Below are positions 60,950 through 64,000 of a stretch of DNA of 64,000 bases, in pieces. The position numbers and the translations under genes were made by a program. Position 1 is the stretch's first letter, and each line of letters starts with the position of its first letter. The notes below the pieces were generated by a model. It was not told the DNA's origin, did not search any database, and saw nothing but the letters and a program-made list of their open reading frames with translations. The stretch is from NCBI GenBank assembly GCA_030549775.1, contig CM060171.1:142260859-142324858 (forward strand), written 5' to 3'. The DNA comes from Tamarix chinensis (lineage: Eukaryota; Streptophyta; Magnoliopsida; Caryophyllales; Tamaricaceae).

Positions 60950-61600
60950 CCCTTATGCCTTGTTGCAACCGCTATTTCAAGGGTCCCAAAAGAGGGTTGG
61001 CATCTATTTTAGATTGAAGGGAGCTCCACAATATCTCAAACTTGTGACTCCATAGCTTGGTGACCCATTTGGCATGCTCCTCAGGGATCACCCGTTGTTC
61101 CAACAAGAACTTCCGCTGATCCATCCTAACCTTGAATTGCCGCCCGACCAAATAATATCTCCACTTCTACACAGCCATAGTTCTAGTTCACAGACTTCAA
61201 GCACACCCTTGCACCTAAGGATTGACTAAAGAAAGCAATAGGTTTTTCTTGCTGCATCAAACCAGCCCTACGCTAAACCCAGAGGCACCTGTCTCCACTA
61301 CAACAGGCTCCTTGAAATTAGGCAGCCCCAATACTGGGACCATCACCATAGCCTGTTTCAATTGCTAGAAAGCATGTTGCGCCTCTTCATTCCAACAGAA
61401 ATTATCCTTCTTAAGTTGATCAATCAGGGGCTCCTTGAAATTAGGCAGCCCCAATACCAGGACCCTCACCATAGCTTGTTTCAATTGCTCAAAGGCATGT
61501 TGCGCCTCTTTATTCCGACGGAAATTATCCTTCTTGAGTTGATCAATTAGGAGTGCTGCGATTTGTCCATAATTCTGGATAAACTAACGATAGTATCCAT
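60950..61600 (-). pseudogene. gypsy RNase H region with duplication
   Basis: Heavily decayed RNase H (TGASGFSVG where DASG.G is expected, LEQRVIPEEHAKWVTKLWSH). A 123-bp (41-codon) in-frame tandem duplication at 61306-61428/61429-61551 repeats the RT-RNase H connection. Confidence 0.7.
61306..61551. repeat. 123-bp tandem duplication
   Basis: Copies 61306-61428 and 61429-61551 both begin ggctccttgaaattaggcag and differ at about ten positions. Confidence 0.9.
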
Positions 61601-61661
61601 TCAGCCCCTAAAATCCCCACAGTTCACGTAGGGTCTTAGGCACCAGTCATTCTTTCATACA

Positions 61662-62210
61662 CTACAGTTTGGACGAGTCAGCTACCACCCCGTTTGCAGA
61701 CACTATATGCCCTAAATATTCCAACTCTGTCTCCCCAAAGACACATTTCTTCTCGTTCACCACCGGCCTGTTTGCCCTTAATAGCTGGAAAGCTAGTTGT
61801 AATTGATGGAAGTGTGCCTCCATATTTAGGCTGTAGGCCAATATATCATCAAAGAAAACCAATACAAACCTTAGAAGATAAGCCTTAAACACCTCATTCA
61901 TCAAGGCCTAAAACGTGGCTGGGGCATTGGTTAATCTAAACGGCATGATGAGAAACTCATAGCATCCCTCGTGTGTGCGAAAGGCTATATCATAGATGTC
62001 CCAGCTACTCAACCTAATTTGATGATATCTGGACTTCAGATCCAGCTTTGAAAAGACTATTGCCCCGTGCAATTCGTCTAGCAGCTCATCAATTACGGGT
62101 ATGAAATATTTGTTCGATACAGTCATCTTATTCGATGCTCCGTAATTAACATAGAACCGCTAACTCCCATCCTTCTTTCTGACTAGTAGCACCACGCTAA
62201 AGAAAGGGAA
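61662..62210 (-). pseudogene. gypsy reverse transcriptase
   Basis: [32 protein letters not shown] (first catalytic Asp), [17 protein letters not shown], then VFFDDILAYSLN with the Asp pair. A stop separates the two main frames near 61905. At 62160-62162 TAG replaces the Trp of the DGSWRF block. Motif order and spacing are normal for gypsy RT. Confidence 0.87.
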
Positions 62211-62459
62211 GTGACTTGAACGAATCATTCCCACTGTTAACATGTCTCCCACCAACCTTTCAATATCATCCTTTTATATCTAAGGGTATCTATACAGGCG
62301 CACACTCACTTGTATCATTAAGGACAGCAGGAGTATTTTATGATCCAAATCTCGTGCAGGTACTAATCCCTCCATTTCCTTTAATATCTCGAGAAAGGCT
62401 CATATCTCCTCTTCCACTTCAAAGGGAACACTACTAGAAGTCTCCCTAAGCTTCTGTCA

Positions 62460-63047
62460 TTAAGGTACAACATTCCAACAAAATGCCTTGGTTTTTTTCC
62501 CAAAAGTGCACAATGACTTGAGAGAAACTTGAGTTCTGCACGGTCCCAGGTCCCCTCTCAAGGTTATTGATGTATTTCCCAAATTAAAATTCATTTGTAA
62601 CACCCTCCAATTAACCTGCATAATTCCAAGTTTCTCCAACTGTTGCATGCCTAACATAACTTCTGCACTTCCCAACTCTAAAGGCAGAAAATCTTCTACA
62701 ATTACTATCTTCGGCAATGTCAGCACCACACCCTTGCAAATTCCAACAGTTTGGATGGAATTACCTGTGCCCATGAGTACCTCACAGGAAGCGGAGGCAG
62801 AAAGTGGTAACCCAAAATGTCTCACCAAATCTTGTGTAATAAAGTTGTGTATAGCCCCACAGTCGACCAAAATCACCACTATTACCCCCTTAATTTCCCC
62901 TTTAAGCTTCATAATCCTGAGAGTAGTCAAAGCCACAACTGAATTCATGGAGAGCTCAGCCTGTTCCTTTACCTCTGCAATCTCCTCTAGATAAACCGGT
63001 GGAGGGTTCTTCTTGTCATCCTCCTCCTCATCTTCCACCATCAACAC
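62460..63047 (-). pseudogene. gypsy aspartic protease
   Basis: About 195 open codons with GVIVVILVDCGAIHNFI, where the retropepsin catalytic D-S/T-G is D-C-G, then LGSAEVMLGMQQLEKLG, the usual second conserved block. It is preceded by an acidic linker (VEDEEEDDKK) that follows the zinc knuckle in this group. Confidence 0.85.
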
Positions 63048-63314
63048 CTATAGCTGTCGATGATGACACTTATGTCTAGGAGTATACTTCTAGCAACACC
63101 TGAAACACAATCATCGATCCCATCAACGCCTCATTTCCGTGTATGATAGTCGCTAGAATCATCCATCTAAGATTCTTTGGCCGAAAGTTGGGCTTGGTCT
63201 AGGTTGGGATCCTTCTTGTTAAAATTGGGAGAGAGCTAATTCATACTCCTGAAAACGAGGAAGATGAAGGTGGTGGTTGGGAGTTTGGGCTAGCTTGGGC
63301 CTAGCGCTGATTAA

Positions 63315-64000
63315 AGCTAGCAATAGTTGACCCGACCCAACCCGCCCAGCCCACACAAAACCTAACCTGACTTAACCCAATAAATTCATCAACCCGACCC
63401 AATCCGACGCTGACCCGAATATAAGTGATCCGACCTAACCCAACCCCAACCCATAACCCACCATTAACCTGACCCCGAGCAATAAAATCGCGGTCGCAGT
63501 CGCGATTGCGGTTGCAGTGTCGCGGTATCGGAGCATCACAAATGATATTTTATATGTCATGGTTGTCGCAGCATTATTTTTTTATTTTTTTTCACAATAA
63601 ATATTAGCAAATACCAATAAATATCGGTAAATATTGGTAGAATATCGGCAAATATCAGTGGATAACCGATATATCGCCGATAAATATGTGAAATTCTAAA
63701 TCCGTCGCGTATCGCCAATTTCGTGTATCAGCTGACCCAAAATCCGATAAATATCGGCCAATATTGCGTATCGGGACCAATATTTAATTGTATGCCCGAC
63801 CCGCCATCTACCCGACCCGCTATCAATCCGACTCGACTCCACAAAACCAAATTCAATATTAACCAGCTATGATAATAAAAAAATACACATGTTTTATTAT
63901 TTATTTAAAGTATTCACAATTATATTATTATTTATATTTTACTTTTTTTTTAATTTTTATTGTGAACTTATTTATTCACCAACAATAATCTAATTTTTCC
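63315..64000. mobile_element. hAT-like GACCCG-rich element, cut by window end
   Basis: From about 63320 the sequence is full of GACCCGACCCAACCCGCCC-type words, and again near 63800-63840. The stretch 63860-64000 matches by eye the interior of the 42.2-43.1 kb element (gataataaaaaaatacacat, tattcaccaacaataat). Left end and duplication are not certain, and the right end is outside. A distinct block at 63480-63780 of TCGCGG and AATATCGG words lies within it. Confidence 0.5.

Larger units (their letters stand above)
59275..63310 (-). mobile_element. decayed Ty3/gypsy chromovirus-type element
   Basis: The minus strand holds, from right to left, a degraded zinc knuckle (about 63130), protease, RT, RNase H, integrase and chromodomain. 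These are followed by a probable ~345-bp 3' LTR (about 59275-59620, ending ...TGTGGATTCA, with TTAAATA near 59461). Gag is lost at about 63310, where GACCCG-rich DNA begins, and no 5' LTR is in the window. Every domain has stops or altered key residues. Confidence 0.85.

Overview
The window looks like repeat-rich, AT-rich nuclear DNA of a flowering plant. The evidence is plant-type Ty1/copia and Ty3/gypsy retrotransposons, a CACTA (En/Spm) transposon with TNP2-type and plant transposase genes, L1-type LINEs, several hAT-like elements, and two host genes of plant families with GT-AG introns. I cannot name the species.

Layout from left to right. 1-3.7 kb holds telomere-like units and a decayed CACTA-type transposase remnant. 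3.69-12.87 kb is a nest: a probable solo gypsy LTR (5-bp target duplication atacg) that contains a 381-bp hAT-type MITE and a structurally complete but coding-dead copia element (two ~0.7-kb LTRs, iMet primer site, TSD aatta). 12.9-21.3 kb is gene-poor AT-rich DNA with one more hAT MITE. 21.36-32.66 kb is a complete 11.3-kb CACTA element with CACTA...TAGTG ends and TSD aaa. It carries a dead TNP2 transposase gene and a second, multi-exon gene that joins a plant-transposase region, a coiled-coil-like stretch and a Ulp1/C48 cysteine protease. A gypsy fragment sits inside this second gene. 32.8-38.8 kb holds a copia scrap, gypsy-LTR-like DNA with a long pyrimidine-rich tract, and a 5'-truncated LINE. 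42.2-43.1 kb is another hAT-like element.

Host genes. At 45.4-47.8 kb on the plus strand there is a four-exon gene for a secreted RGF/GOLVEN/CLEL peptide precursor, ending in the sulfation-type peptide DYSHAQRKPPIHN. From 49.05 kb upward on the minus strand lie the last two exons of a YbaK/EbsC-type (aminoacyl-tRNA deacylase-like) gene. They are split by a 9.4-kb intron that has taken in an L1 LINE, which itself is split by a 4.3-kb hAT-like element built around a ~295-bp tandem array. 59.3-63.3 kb is a decayed chromodomain gypsy element on the minus strand, which abuts another (GACCCG)-rich hAT-like sequence that runs off the window.

The transposon genes share a decay pattern. Several Trp codons have become TGA or TAG, and catalytic or metal-binding codons carry apparent G-to-A changes, as expected from deamination of methylated cytosine in silenced repeats. 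The two host genes show no such damage in the exons I can see.
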